Assembly (NCBI GenBank): GCA_016716365.1
Contig: JADJWM010000016.1
Coordinates: 135,622 to 199,621 of the forward strand
DNA length: 64,000 nt
Reading direction: 5' to 3'
From: Chloracidobacterium sp.
GTDB taxonomy: Bacteria > Acidobacteriota > Blastocatellia > Pyrinomonadales > Pyrinomonadaceae
This document shows positions 34,214-46,441 of the stretch, piece by piece. The notes beneath the pieces were generated by a model. The model was not told where the DNA came from. It made no database searches and saw only the letters and a list, made by a program, of their open reading frames with translations. The translations under genes and the position numbers were made by a program. Position 1 is the stretch's first letter. Each line of letters begins with the position of its first letter.

Positions 34214-37200
34214 ATGCAAATCAAGAACATCTTCCAAAAGGATCTCTTTCGTCCCATAAATGGTGTCGTCAAAGTCGGTGACGAATCGGCCTCAACGGTT
34301 TGGCAAGAACTAGACGAATACGTAGTGACGCGTGAGCTCTCGGGACATTTTCACAAGTTCTTTAGTTCCTATCTAGAAGCGGTAGACAATCCGAAGAGCG
34401 ACGATGTGCGCAACAGGATCGGTGTATGGGTGTCCGGATTTTTCGGATCGGGTAAGTCACATTTTATTAAGATCATCACCTACCTCCTTAGAAACGGGAC
34501 AGTTATAAATCCTGCAACTGGTGAATCCCGCCGTGCGATAGAATTCTTCGAACCGAAGATCGAAGACAATATCTTCTATGGTGACATCGCACGGGCAGTC
34601 GAGCATCCGGCCAAAGTGATTCTGTTCAACATCGATAGCAAATCTGACGACAGCAAGAGTAGAGATGCGATCCTGAAGGTTTTCATGCAGGTCCTGAATG
34701 AGACTCAGGGATACAGTTCATCCTCGCCGTACCTCGCTGAAATCGAACGCAGGTTAGACAAGGAGGGTAAGTACGACGCCTTCAAGACGGCCTTCAAACG
34801 GATCCACGGGGGCGAATGGGCGGACGAACGCGACGCTTTCGTACTTCTGCGTGACGCGACTGTAGCTGCCCTGCGCGAAGCCACCGGCATGACGGAAAAT
34901 GCCGCTAACAAGTTAATAGAAGACGAGCAGGCAAACTACAGTTTAAGCGTCGAGAAGTTCGCAAAACTGGTGAAGGAATACCTCGATCTCAACGGCAAGA
35001 ATCATCGGATCATTTTTGTCGCCGATGAGGTGGGACAGTTCATTGGCGGCGACACCCACCTGATGTTGAACCTCCAAACGATAGTCGAGAACCTGGGTAC
35101 AGTCTGCAACGGACGCGCCTGGGTGGTCGTCACCTCGCAGGAGGACATCGATGCTGTATTGGGCAATGTGGTATCGGCCAAATCTAACGACTTCTCAAAA
35201 ATCCAGGGAAGGTTCTCTACGCGCATATCTTTGTCGAGCAGCAACACCGACGAGGTCATTCAGGCCAGGCTCCTCGAAAAAACAGTTGATGCAGAGACAG
35301 AGCTTCACAACCTTTTCCGTGCGAAAGGCGATGTCATCAAGAACCAACTCACCTTTAGCAACAACGGCGCGACGCTCAAGAATTTCAAAGACGAAAATGA
35401 TTTCTCGATAAACTATCCATTCGCGCCTTATCACTACCAGCTTGTTCAGGCGGTGTTTGAGTCGATTCGCAAAGCGGGCGCCACCGGTCTGCACCTTGCC
35501 CGCGGCGAGCGGTCGATGCTCGATGCCTTTCAACAAGGAGCTAAAGCGATCGCTGAGGAGCCGACCGGAAAGCTGGTTCCTTTCTGCCAGTTTTATCCGG
35601 CGGTCGAGTTTCCTCGACACTGCCGTTCAGCTGACGATAAATCATGCAGCAGACAGTGAGAGTCTCGAGCCGTTCGACGTAGATCTATTGCGCGTCCTCT
35701 TCCTGATTCGTTATGTAGAGATCGTCAAACCGAATCTGGACAATCTCGTTACGCTTTGTATTACACAGGTCGATGACGACCGTCTGGCGTTGAAAACACA
35801 GATCCAGGAAAGCCTTGCGCGCCTTGAAACCCATACCCTCATCAACCGAAACGACGACCTCTTCTACTTCCTGACGAACGAAGAACGCGATATCGGCCGC
35901 GAGATAAAAAACGTCGAGATCGGCGCAGAACTCGAGGCAAATGAACTGTCGCGACTGCTCTTCGGTGAAGTGCTGCCTGATGTTGGTAAGTACAGGTATC
36001 CCATAAACAAAAAGGACTTCACCTTTAATCGACTGACCGATGGCCGTCCATTTCAGGGCGGAACCGCCGGTGAATTAAAGTTGGAAATCATCACGCCGTT
36101 GAATTTCGAATTTGACGCGTACACGCCGCAGAAGTGCGTTCTCGAGAGCAGCGAAAGCATTATCGTAAAGATGCCTGTCCACGAGACTTTGAGAAATGAG
36201 CTCGGAACTCTACTTCGGACCCAGCGATACATCCAGCAAAAGAATGATGCCGCTGCGCCGCCGACTACGCGTCGGATTCTAAGTGAAAAGGCACAGGAGA
36301 ACCAGCAGCGACAGGCAAGGATCGTCACAAATCTTAAGAAACTGATCGAAGAGGCTGATGTCTTCGCGGCCGGGCAGCAACTCACGACCGGTCAGACTGT
36401 ATCCGTCGGTGAAGCTCAGGGATATCTGATCAAGAATCTCTACAGCAAGCTCGGCTACCTTAATGCCCCTGCCGCCGATCCTGTTGAAGATATAAAAGCG
36501 GTTTTGTCGGCCGATGACGTCGGCCAGCAGACTTTAATTCTTGATTCCGGTCAGCCGAATGAAAACGCGATCAACGAAATTCGATCGCATGTTGAGATCC
36601 GGGCGAATAACAACATTCGGGTGACCCTCGAAGAGATCATTAAGTTCTTTGAGAAACAACCATACGGTTGGCGTGATCTCGATACCACGCTGCTCGTTGC
36701 AAAGCTGTTCGCCGCAGGTGACCTGACGGTGATGATCGAAGGCGCCGCGTCAGTGCCGAGCAGCGCGATCGAGACCTTTACGCGATCAGGCCGGTGGAAG
36801 CTCGCCAGTATTCACAAACGACGAACAACCCAGGCTTCCGATCTCGCGAAGGCAGGGCAGCTTGCGCACGCCGTCTTCGGTAAAATCGCGGACGCAAACA
36901 AAGAGGACGCCCTGGCAAAGTTCATTCGTGAGGAGATCGATACATGGCAGCGAAACCTGAGAGACTACCGCGCGAGCTGAAGATGGGAAGTTCCCTGGAC
37001 TACGGTTGATCGACGAAGTTCTCGGATTGACACGAGCACAGGCGGGGATCGCCGACACCTTTGAATTCTTCCGCAACTTCAACGAGCGAGCAGATGATTG
37101 GCGCCAGGCGAGCGAGCAATACACAAAGGTCCATGATTTTTACAACAATCAGTCGGAGATCTGGAGAAAAGCAAAGACCCGGATCGAAGGGTCGTACAAA

Positions 37201-37760
37201 GACAATCGGTCGATGCTTGATTTGGATCCGCGGTCCTCAGAAGCATTAAAGAGACTCGAGGACATCCTCTCAAATCCGGAGCCTACTCTTTGATACGTGA
37301 GATTGATGGACTGCTAAGCAGCGTCGACTCGGTTAACCAACAGGTTCTCAACGGCCGTCGGGAACGAGCTATTCAGTCGATCGAGGCAAAGATCGCTCAG
37401 CTTAAATCGGAGTTGGATTCAATCAGGGCGGACTCGGACACACGGAACGCCATCCTAACCCCGTTTCAGGCGGCGAAAGGCGTTATCGAACACGAGGAGA
37501 GCATTCAACGGATCGCCTTTCAGGAAGGCGAGCACGCCGAAGATTTGTTTCAGAATGCGCTCGACGCTATCGAGAACAAGCGGCCAAAGCCTGCTGACGG
37601 CAAGAGTGCCGTCGCCCGTAAAACGCGAACCGTGTGTCCGGCAACGTTGAACACGAAAACATTTCTTGAGACTCCCGAAGACGTGGATGAATTTCTCGAC
37701 AAACTTCGCGTCGAAATGGAAGAGGCATTAAAAGACAACGCGCGAATACGCATTCAATAA
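34214..37760 (+). CDS. brxC: BREX ATPase BrxC/PglY (three frameshifts)
   Basis: A large AAA+ protein of about 1180 residues when frames are joined. The Walker A is GFFGSGKSHF (near 77), the Walker B is IIFVADEVGQF, followed by WVVVTSQEDIDAVLG. Breaks are visible at 35606-35611 (VEF for VESFLDTAV, a missing AG in GAGAGT), at about 36974 (RDYRA then AEDGKFPGLRLIDEVLG) and at about 37275 (NPEP then YSLIREIDG, a short C-run). Everything between remains family-like and open, so the protein is probably whole in the cell. BrxC is essential for BREX methylation and restriction and binds the PglX/PglZ complex. Confidence 0.85.
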
Positions 37761-37766
37761 TTTCGG

Positions 37767-40700
37767 ATGAATAAATCCCAGCTAAAAACATATGCGCCGA
37801 AAGCGCGGCGAGATTTCATACAGATGATCCGTCAGCAGGCGGATATCTTAGGGCTTACGAAGGAGGAGATCGCAAAGCCTGAGGTTAAGGGTGATGTCGC
37901 GATCATAGAGGGACGGCCGTATCCGAGACGATATGCCGACCTGCACGCACCCCTTGCAAAGACGATCGGTTCCGAAGGGTTGGATCATTACCTGGACCGG
38001 ATCGCATATTCCTGGTTCAACCGTTTCGCCGCTCTTCGGTTTATGGAGGTGAACGGGTACTTGTCTCATCCGTTCCGTGTGCTGAGCAATCGCGAAGCAG
38101 GAAAGAATGAGCCTGAGATACTAGAGCACGCTGCTGAGATAACGCTTGCCGGTTTAGATAAGAACAAAGTAATAGAACTAAAGCTCGCCGGTAACAAGGA
38201 CGCAGAGCTTTACAAGATGCTGCTTATTGCTCAATGCAATGAGCTGCATGCGGCGATGCCGTTCTTGTTCGAGAGGATCAACGACGAGACGGAGATATTG
38301 CTATCGGACAATCTGCTCCACACCGACTCGGTGATCCGAAAGATGGTCTCCGATATCGAAGAAGAGAACTGGAAAGAGGTCGAGATCATCGGCTGGCTTT
38401 ATCAGTTTTACATCTCAGAGAAGAAGGACGAGGTGATCGGGAAGACGGTCAAGAGTGAAGACATCCCGGCAGCTACACAGCTCTTCACTCCAAACTGGAT
38501 CGTCAAGTATATGACCCAGAACTCTCTGGGACGTCTATGGCTCGAAGCAAACCCCGACTCCGAGCTAAAGACAAAGGTACCGATGGAGTTTTACATCGAA
38601 CCGGCAGAAGACAACCCGAAAGTCGAGCGTAATCAGATCAACCCTGAAGAGATCACGGTACTGGACCCGGCCTGCGGCTCGGGACACATACTTGTCGAAG
38701 CCTACGACCTGCTCAAAGCGATATACACGGAACGCGGCTACAGCTCGAAAGACATTCCCGAACTCATCCTAAAGAACAACCTTTACGGCCTCGACATCGA
38801 TGAGCGAGCGGCACAGCTTTCAAGCTTTGCGCTCTTGATGAAGGCAAGAGCCGATGACCAAAAGTTGTTCGACAATGACAGAGGACATCTTGTTCCGAAC
38901 ATCATCGCCGTGCCTGACAGTTCAGAGCTTCAGTACACACCGAAAGACATTGCTGAGATGTTCGGCGATGCGAGACAAGCCGATGAAGTAGTAGATCTGC
39001 TAGACCTCTTCGCTCAGGGCAAGACGCTCGGGTCGCTGATACGCATTCCGGACGGATTTGAAAAGGTGATCGATAATATCGAAGCGTCGATCGCTGCCAA
39101 GTTCGCCAGTTCCGACATGATGGAACAGATCGCTGCACGCCAGCTTGTTCCATTTGTCCGGGCGGCAAAGATGCTCGCCCGCAAATACGACTGTGTCATC
39201 GCCAATCCGCCATATATGGGCAGCAAGGGAATGAACGGCGAACTGAAGGCGTTTGCGGCGATGAATTTTCCCGACAGTAAATCAGACCTTTTTGCGATGT
39301 TTATCGAGCGCAATTTTGAGCTATTAAGAGAGTATGGGTTCAGCGCAATGGTGACAATGCAGAGTTGGATGTTTATTACGTCATTCGAAAAACTGCGAGA
39401 AAGACTTGTAACCGAGAAGACGATAATAACGATGGCTCATTTGGGTCCGCGAGCCTTTGCGGAAATAGGTGGTGAGGTAGTTCAGACAACTTCATTTGTT
39501 ATGTGGAACAGACATCAGGATGACTACAAGCCAGTATTTTTTAACCTCGTCGGATTAGCCGAAAACGATAAGATTGAGGCCCTAAGGAGCGGCGGAAATC
39601 GGTTCGATCGAACCCAACAAGAAAATTTGAACAAGATTCCCGGAAGTCCAATCGCCTATTGGGCCAGCGATAGGATTATCCGTATTTTTGCAAATGGAAT
39701 TCGACTGGATGAAATTGCCGCTCCCGGAAAAGGTCTTTTTACTGGAGACAATGGGCGATTTATAAGGAATTGGTGGGAAATCGACTCTTCTAACACAGAG
39801 CGAAACTGTCAAACACATCTCGAATCTTCACAGGCCCGGGAAATGGTATCCACATAACAAGGGCGGTGAGTTTCGACGCTGGTATGGAAATGAAGATTTC
39901 GTAATTGACTTTCAGAATGATGGCCGCAATTTGCGTCGATTCGATGGCTACGGGGAACGTAATCCTGAACATTATTTTAAGGAGGGACTTTCATGGACAA
40001 AAGTAACAACGCCGAAACTTTCTGCCAGGTATCCAGCGACTGGACATCTATACGATGATTCGGCCTGTGTTTGTCGGTTACCGCAAATGTTGACGTGTTT
40101 GAGGTTCTTGGATATTTAAATTCTACGGTGGGTCACCATCTCTTAGCGACCATAAGTCAGTCGATGAATTATTCCCCGGGAGAGATTTCAAAGTTACCGT
40201 TTCTTCAGTCACCAATTGGTAGCTCTCAACTTAGCCGAGAAATGGTTTCTCGTAGCAAACACGACTGGGATTCATTCGAAACTTCGTGGGACTTCAAGAC
40301 ATTTCCGATTCTAGAGCTCCGATCCGGGATCGATATACCGCCGACCGAATCGGTTGAAGAGTGCTGGAACCGTTGGAATGAGCTTACCGTAGAACGCATC
40401 AGCCGGATGCAGGGGCTTGAGACTGAAAACAACCGTTTGTTTATCGACGCATACGGTCTGCAGGACGAACTCTCGCCCGAGGTGCCGCTCGATCAGATCA
40501 CGCTGGCACGGGCCGATAAGCAAAAAGACACCCGCCGCCTGCTCTCATACTTCATCGGCTGTCTGATGGGCCGCTATTCGCTTGACGAGCCGGGCCTGAT
40601 CTACGCCAACGCCGGCAATGTCGGCTTCGATTCTTCGCGATACAGGACATTCCGGGCTGACGACGACGGAATCGTGCTGGTGACCGATATCGAATGGTTT

Positions 40701-41300
40701 CCTCAGGAAGCGGCTCGTCAGTTTGAGAAGTTCATGAGAACAGCTTGGAGCGATGGCCGTCTGGCTGAGAACCTTCGATGGGTGGCTGCTCAGCTTTCAC
40801 CGAAAGCTGGAGAAGAACCGATCGAGACGATCAGAAGATACTTCTCGACATCGTTCTTCAAAGACCACATGCAGACATACAAGAAACGGCCGATCTACTG
40901 GCAGTTCTCATCGGGCAAACAGAAAGCGTTCGAGTGCCTCGTATATCTCCACAGATACAACGAATCGACTCTGCCGAGAATGCGCCACGAATACGTCCTG
41001 CCGCTTATGTCAAAGATCGAGGCACAGATTGAAACCCTAGCCGGCCACGCTGACGAGTACGGCACACGTTCGGGAGGATTGCTTGACACAAGCGGCTCGA
41101 CCTCCGAACGCAATAAGCTTGCGAAACAGCTCGAGACCCTGAAAAAGAAACAGGTCGAACTTGCCACGTTTGACGAGAAGCTTCGGCACTACGCCGACAT
41201 GCGGATCTCCCTCGATCTCGACGACGGGGTGAAAATGAACTACTCCAAGTTCGGCGATCTGCTTGCTGAAGTGAAAACGATTACAGGAACAAAAGACTAA
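37767..41300 (+). CDS. pglX: BREX-1 adenine methyltransferase PglX (two frameshifts)
   Basis: About 1170 residues joined. The N6-adenine methyltransferase motifs are present: VLDPACGSGHILVEAYDLL (motif I, SAM) and DCVIANPPYMGSKGMN (motif IV, NPPY). LAGLDKNKVIELKLAG and the TPNWIVKYMTQNSLGRLWL segment precede them. Breaks occur near 39805 (NCQ then KHISNLHRPGKWYPHNKGGEFRRWYG) and near 40055. The C-terminal part (TSWDFKTFPILELRSG...LDLDDGVKMNYSKFGDLLAEV) is conserved in PglX. It methylates host DNA at the BREX site and is also required for exclusion of phage. Confidence 0.85.
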
Positions 41301-41345
41301 GTACTAGATCGGGACCATTAAGTCTTAAAAGAGAGAATTTAATTT

Positions 41346-43256
41346 ATGCCAGATACAAACCCTCCCCAGCTCGCCTATGAGGCCTTTAAAGAGGCTTGGC
41401 TCGAGGATGTTATTGCAGACAATCCGACTACCGTTCAGTTGGGCCATCGTTTTTCGAGAAAGATCCTTGGTGACTGGCTCGACTTCAACGCAGAGACCGA
41501 AGACATAGTCTTCTGTGACGGCGCGGGTGACGGTGGAATAGACGTTGCGTTTTTAGTGCTCGGAGATACGACCGAGGACGGTAGCCAGGACGGAAACACT
41601 TGGTACCTGGTACAAAGCAAACACGGATCAGCGTTCGCGGGCCCGGCGACGATATTGATCGAGGGACAAAAAGTCATCGATACCCTAAGGGGCCATAGAG
41701 AAAATCTGTCGTCCCTCGGCTCAGAGGTTTCCGAGCGGATTCGTAACTTCATTAACGATGCTGGCCCAAATGACAGGCTGACGCTAGTTTATGCAACACA
41801 CGAGCCTTTGACAGAGGAAGAGAAGCGTGCGGCTGAAGACGTGCGGACCCTTGGTAGGAATCATCTTGGAAATCTTTTTGAGGTTGAGGCGATCTCGATC
41901 CAGACGATCTTCAACCGCCTCGCCGAACTCCAGAGCAATACAAAGAGGACGACTGTGAAGATCCGAACGACTCTTGTGCCTTCAGGCGACGACTTGTGGA
42001 TTGGATCCGTGAGTCTTCTGGATCTGTATGATTTTCTAAAAGAGTACAAGAAAGAAACCGGTGATCTCGATCAGCTTTACGAAAAGAATGTCAGAAAGTA
42101 TCTCGGTGGTGGGCGAGTGGTTAACAAAGGCATCGCAAATACATTAAAAACCAAGCCCGAAAAGTTTGGCTTGTTCAACAACGGGATAACCGTGGTTGCA
42201 GAGGACGTTCAGCACGAAAACGGTACCTATCTGGTAAGCGAACCGTATGTCGTAAACGGGTGCCAGACTACGAAAACAATATGGCAGGTACTCAAGGAAA
42301 AACTCGATACAGGGTCAAGTCAAATTTCACCTGAGACTGAACACTGGCGTGACCGACTAAGGAATGGGATTGTGATCATGAAGTTGGTGAAAGTCGGACC
42401 GCATGCCGAGAGCGAATTGAACGACATCACGCGGTTTACGAACAGTCAGAATTCCGTTAGCCGTCAGGATTTCATAGCGTTGGAAAGTGACTTTCGAAAC
42501 CTGGCTTCGGAGGTCGAATCCAGATACGGGATTTATTTAGAAATTCATCGCGGGGGATGGGAAAGCCAAAAAATGCTTCAGAAGCAGAGCTTGGACACAC
42601 CCAGGTTTACGGAACATGTCAACGCGTTCGATATGTTGAAAATTTACGGTGCGGCCTGGATGTCCGAACCCGGAATTGCGTTCGGTAAGAATCCACCTTT
42701 CGCCCCAGGCGGAAGCATCTTCAAAAGGATAATGGATTCAAATAGTTTTGGACCCGAAGAAATATATGCCTGTTACCTTCTTCAAAAGGTCGCCAATAAA
42801 ATTAAGTTCGGCCGAAACTCGGACAAGCAATCGCGGGGCCAGACTAGGTATCTCTTTTATTACGTCCTTACGGATCTTATTAAAGACATCCTGATCAATG
42901 CATCTATGACTTATGGGTTAAAAGACTTGACGGCTGCCATCATCGCACTCTTTAGAGAGGAGACCGAAGCCGCATTGGGACTTACAAATATTGCCCTGAA
43001 TGTCATTGACACATACATGGCTGTTGGGAATGCCGAGTCTGTATTTACAGAACCTGAGTTCGAACGAACTCGCGATCTGAATTACTTCTTAAAGTGGGAG
43101 AAGCTTGGGAAGGGCAGAGAGTTTACGCCGAAGTTCGAACAGCTCCTTTTCGCGAACAAGTACCTCATGAGTCAGTCGTTGGCTGGACATGAATCAATAA
43201 GGACACAGGTGCTCGCCGCATTGAACGCAGGACAATCGAGTGGTTTGACTTCTTAG
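41346..43256 (+). CDS. AIPR-family protein with Mrr/PD-(D/E)XK-like N-domain
   Basis: A 636-residue intact gene. Residues about 60-115 look like an Mrr-type nuclease core (DGAGDGGIDVAFLV...TWYLVQSKHG, i.e. D...QxK). The rest is AIPR (abortive phage infection) protein: YEKNVRKYLGGGRVVNKGIANTLKTKPEKFGLFNNGITVVAEDV, YVVNGCQTTKTIWQVL, FTNSQNSVSRQDFIALE. AIPR proteins are phage-defence effectors of uncertain mechanism. It lies inside the BREX operon between pglX and pglZ with a 45-bp gap, an additional effector captured by the BREX unit. Clean frame despite broken neighbours. Confidence 0.85.
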   Translation: MPDTNPPQLAYEAFKEAWLEDVIADNPTTVQLGHRFSRKILGDWLDFNAETEDIVFCDGAGDGGIDVAFLVLGDTTEDGSQDGNTWYLVQSKHGSAFAGPATILIEGQKVIDTLRGHRENLSSLGSEVSERIRNFINDAGPNDRLTLVYATHEPLTEEEKRAAEDVRTLGRNHLGNLFEVEAISIQTIFNRLAELQSNTKRTTVKIRTTLVPSGDDLWIGSVSLLDLYDFLKEYKKETGDLDQLYEKNVRKYLGGGRVVNKGIANTLKTKPEKFGLFNNGITVVAEDVQHENGTYLVSEPYVVNGCQTTKTIWQVLKEKLDTGSSQISPETEHWRDRLRNGIVIMKLVKVGPHAESELNDITRFTNSQNSVSRQDFIALESDFRNLASEVESRYGIYLEIHRGGWESQKMLQKQSLDTPRFTEHVNAFDMLKIYGAAWMSEPGIAFGKNPPFAPGGSIFKRIMDSNSFGPEEIYACYLLQKVANKIKFGRNSDKQSRGQTRYLFYYVLTDLIKDILINASMTYGLKDLTAAIIALFREETEAALGLTNIALNVIDTYMAVGNAESVFTEPEFERTRDLNYFLKWEKLGKGREFTPKFEQLLFANKYLMSQSLAGHESIRTQVLAALNAGQSSGLTS

Positions 43257-43261
43257 ACGAC

Positions 43262-43791
43262 ATGAATTTCGTAGCGGTTTCAGAGGTTCTTCATTTGGCT
43301 ATCCAGGAAACAATTTTCGAGATCATTGTTGCCATTGCAAACATCCGCGGCGTTTTCGATCATGGCGACAGCGTTCTCTACGCGTTTAAGAACTACATTG
43401 CTTTCGCCATTCTCTTGCCAGCGACACATACTATGTATCCGAGGCGGCTTATTCCCAGTTTGATGAGCATCGTTTGACGCTGCCGCTTTCAAGGGCCAGG
43501 GTAGGTGGATTGAAATCATACTTCACGTTTGAACATCCGGTACCGGCGAGCGTCGTGATGAAACACATTCGCGATTCAGACCGGAGCCGCGAGACGATTG
43601 CCTCAATCCTCGAAATCGCGGACTGCGTGACACTAATCACGAAGGACGAAGACAAGACTATTTCGTTATTGCATCGGAGCTCGATGCCCGTGGACTGGGC
43701 TGTAGGTGCGTCACAGTTTGCTCGATATGAACTCTGTGGTATTCCGATCCGGACCGAGAAAATACCGATGGTGGGACGCCTGGTACGTTAG
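43262..43791 (+). CDS. Hypothetical protein inside BREX, ~176 aa (one frameshift)
   Basis: Begins five bases after the AIPR stop. The first frame (MNFVAVSEVLHLAIQ...GDSVLYAFK) shifts near 43389, where an AAA run seems shortened to AA, and continues as ELHCFRHSLASDTYYVSEAAYSQFDEHRLTLPLSRARVGGLKSYFTFEHPVPASVVMKHIRDSD. I do not recognise the family. Its coupling to the AIPR gene suggests an accessory or an immunity/antitoxin partner of that protein. Confidence 0.5.
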
Positions 43792-43802
43792 CAGTAAGAC
43801 AT

Positions 43803-46431
43803 ATGAACACCTCCCAGATAACCGAAGCCCTAAGTAAGTTCTACGAAGAACACCGTATCGTCTTCTGGAACGATCCGCGCGGTGAATTTCTGGAGTCGTT
43901 GTCGGAAACTGTTCCCGAAGGGGTCGCCCTGATACGCCCGGATGAGGACGGTGCGCTCGCTGCGAAGATACGAATCGAGATAGATGAACCGCGGACCAAA
44001 TTCCTTGTTTATTCGCCGAGAAACGAACCCGTTCCGGAAAAGGATTGGCTACTTGATGTTCGGTTGTACTCAAAAACGTTCACGGCGGATGCGGCTTCGT
44101 TGATCTTGAGCGACCTCGGACTCGAATCACAGACCATGCGTGCTCATATAGCGAAGCGCATGCTTTTCTTTGCTAAGCAGGACCGCCGGGTAAAGTTGCT
44201 GCGATGGGTGTCGCCGCAAGATACTGCGGCAGATCTCGATCGGAAAATGCTCGGGATAGTCGTCGGAGCCGACCAGGCGGAAACTTTTACAATTCTTATC
44301 AAGCTGTTTTCTTCGTTGAGTCCGGCCGAATCAGAAGCAGCGATGCTTCCCGGGTTTCAATCCTCACATCTATCAACGCCGCCGGCCTGGAAAGAGACCG
44401 TCCGGCTTGGTCTGGAAGAATACTTCTGGGATCTGGTCGATACCACATTTGGATACCGATCTGACCAACCTGACATTGGTAAATTGCTCGTTCACATTTT
44501 CGTTTCGGAGTTTGCTACGCACGCGGGTGACAAGTTGCCATCAATGGCTGCGCCTCTTGCAGCCACGGAACGTTCCGCCCAACATAATGCCGCAGTATTT
44601 CTTGCCAATTGGCGAAACAATACCGTCTTTCTCAGCAGTTACGCCCGAATCGCACAGGCAATCGAAAAGGAGATTGAAGTAGTCTCTTGGATCGGCAGCA
44701 TTCCGCCGGAACGTCTTCACGACAGTGAGACTTTTGAGGCGGTCGACCGTTTTATGATGCGCGAGCTGCGCGATCGCTTAATGGCTCCTCTCCCGGCCGA
44801 CACCAGCGAGCTAGAAGCGTTGATAAATACTCGCCGCGACCGGTTCTGGAGCCGGCTAGGCGGAGCAGAAAGCACGTTCCGATTTGCGTACGATGCGATC
44901 GAAGCAGCTCTGCAGTTCTATATTTTGCGCGGGAAATACAGAGGGATTCACCTTCACAAACTCCGCAATCCTCTTCCGTGCGTATACAGATGATTTATAC
45001 CGGTTAGATCAGCACTACCGGCGCTTCCAGGAATTCGCGCGACGGGGAAATCAAAATGGATTACGGCCCCTGGTTGAGAATATTGAAAATGCTTATGGAG
45101 GCTGGTATCTGGATAAGCTCGCGATGGCATGGGGCAAAATTATTGAGCACGAGAATCTCCTCGAGAATTGGCGGATCGACGGTGTTAAGAATCAATACGA
45201 CTTTTACAGATCGTTTGTGAGAGACCTTTCTAAGTCCGCGAAGGTCTACATCGTGATCAGCGATGCGCTCAGGTACGAGTGTGCGGAAGAATTGACGCGA
45301 GAGCTCAATAGAGATGCACGGAAAAGCGGCAACGCGATGCATGAAGCCGAAATTACGTCGATGCTTGGCATTCTTCCCAGCTACACCGCACTGGGAATGG
45401 CTTCGCTTCTACCGCATGAAAGTCTCGATTACAGACTAACAAATTCAGGCGTTGACGTTGTGGCAGACGGGACTTCTACGGCCGGCATCCCTAACCGCGA
45501 TACGATACTCTGCAGATACAATGGCAAGGCCATAAAGTATGACCAACTAATGTCGATGTCACGGGATCAAGGTCGAGATTTTGTACGGGACGCTTCCGTC
45601 GTGTACATCTACCACAATGTCATCGATGCAAGGGGAGACAGCGCGAGCACTGAGGAAGGAACCTTTGATGCTGTACGGCAGACGATCGAAGATCTCCAGA
45701 AAATCGTGAATCGGCTCTTCGATTGGAACGGCAGCAACGTTTTCATCACGGCCGATCACGGCTTCCTGTTTCAGCAGAATGCCCCGGAGGATGTTGACCG
45801 CAGTTCGCTGGATATTGGCGCTATCGAAACAAAGGTTAAGAAGAAGCGCTACGTAATAAACCCGACGCTTCCGAACCAAGGAAATGCCTGGCACGGCAAG
45901 ATCCGCAACACCGCCGGAATCGACGGCGAGATGGAGTTTCTAATACCGAAGGGTGCAAATCGGTTCCATTTTACAGGTGGGGCGAGGTTTGTTCACGGCG
46001 GAGCGATGCCGCAGGAAATTGTGATACCCGTGGTGTCCGTAAAGAAACTGCGAGGGCAGGCCGCCGCGAGTTCGAAGGTTAGACGTGTTGGAGTAACCTT
46101 GCTCGGAAATGTGACTCGCATCGTAAATAACGTCCAGCAGCTGCGACTTATTCAGACCGAGGCAGTTTCGGATCGAAATATTCCGCGAGTGCTTCAGATA
46201 AGCGTGGTTGACGCTCAAGGCGCATTAATTAGCAATGAGGTCACGGCTACGTTTGACAGTGCGTCCGATTCAATGGACGATCGCGTCAAAACGGTTCAGC
46301 TTATCCTAAAGCCCGGCACGTACGACAGAACGAAAGAATATTTCATTGTCTTGCATGACAACGATGCGATAGTCAGAGAATATCGTAAGATGCCAGTCAC
46401 TATAGACATCGCGTTCTCGAGCGACTTTTAG
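43803..46431 (+). CDS. pglZ: BREX alkaline-phosphatase-superfamily protein PglZ (one frameshift)
   Basis: About 875 residues after joining the two frames near 44940 (YILRGKYR then EGFTFTNSAILFRAYTDDLYRLDQHYRRF). The C-terminal PglZ domain shows the phosphatase-fold metal motifs YIVISDALRYECAEEL and NVFITADHGFLF. The N-terminal half starts FYEEHRIVFWNDPRGEF. PglZ is the BREX hallmark protein, forms complexes with PglX and in some systems has nuclease activity. It is followed 10 bp later by brxL, giving the type 1 order. Confidence 0.88.
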
Positions 46432-46441
46432 CCTTTAGACT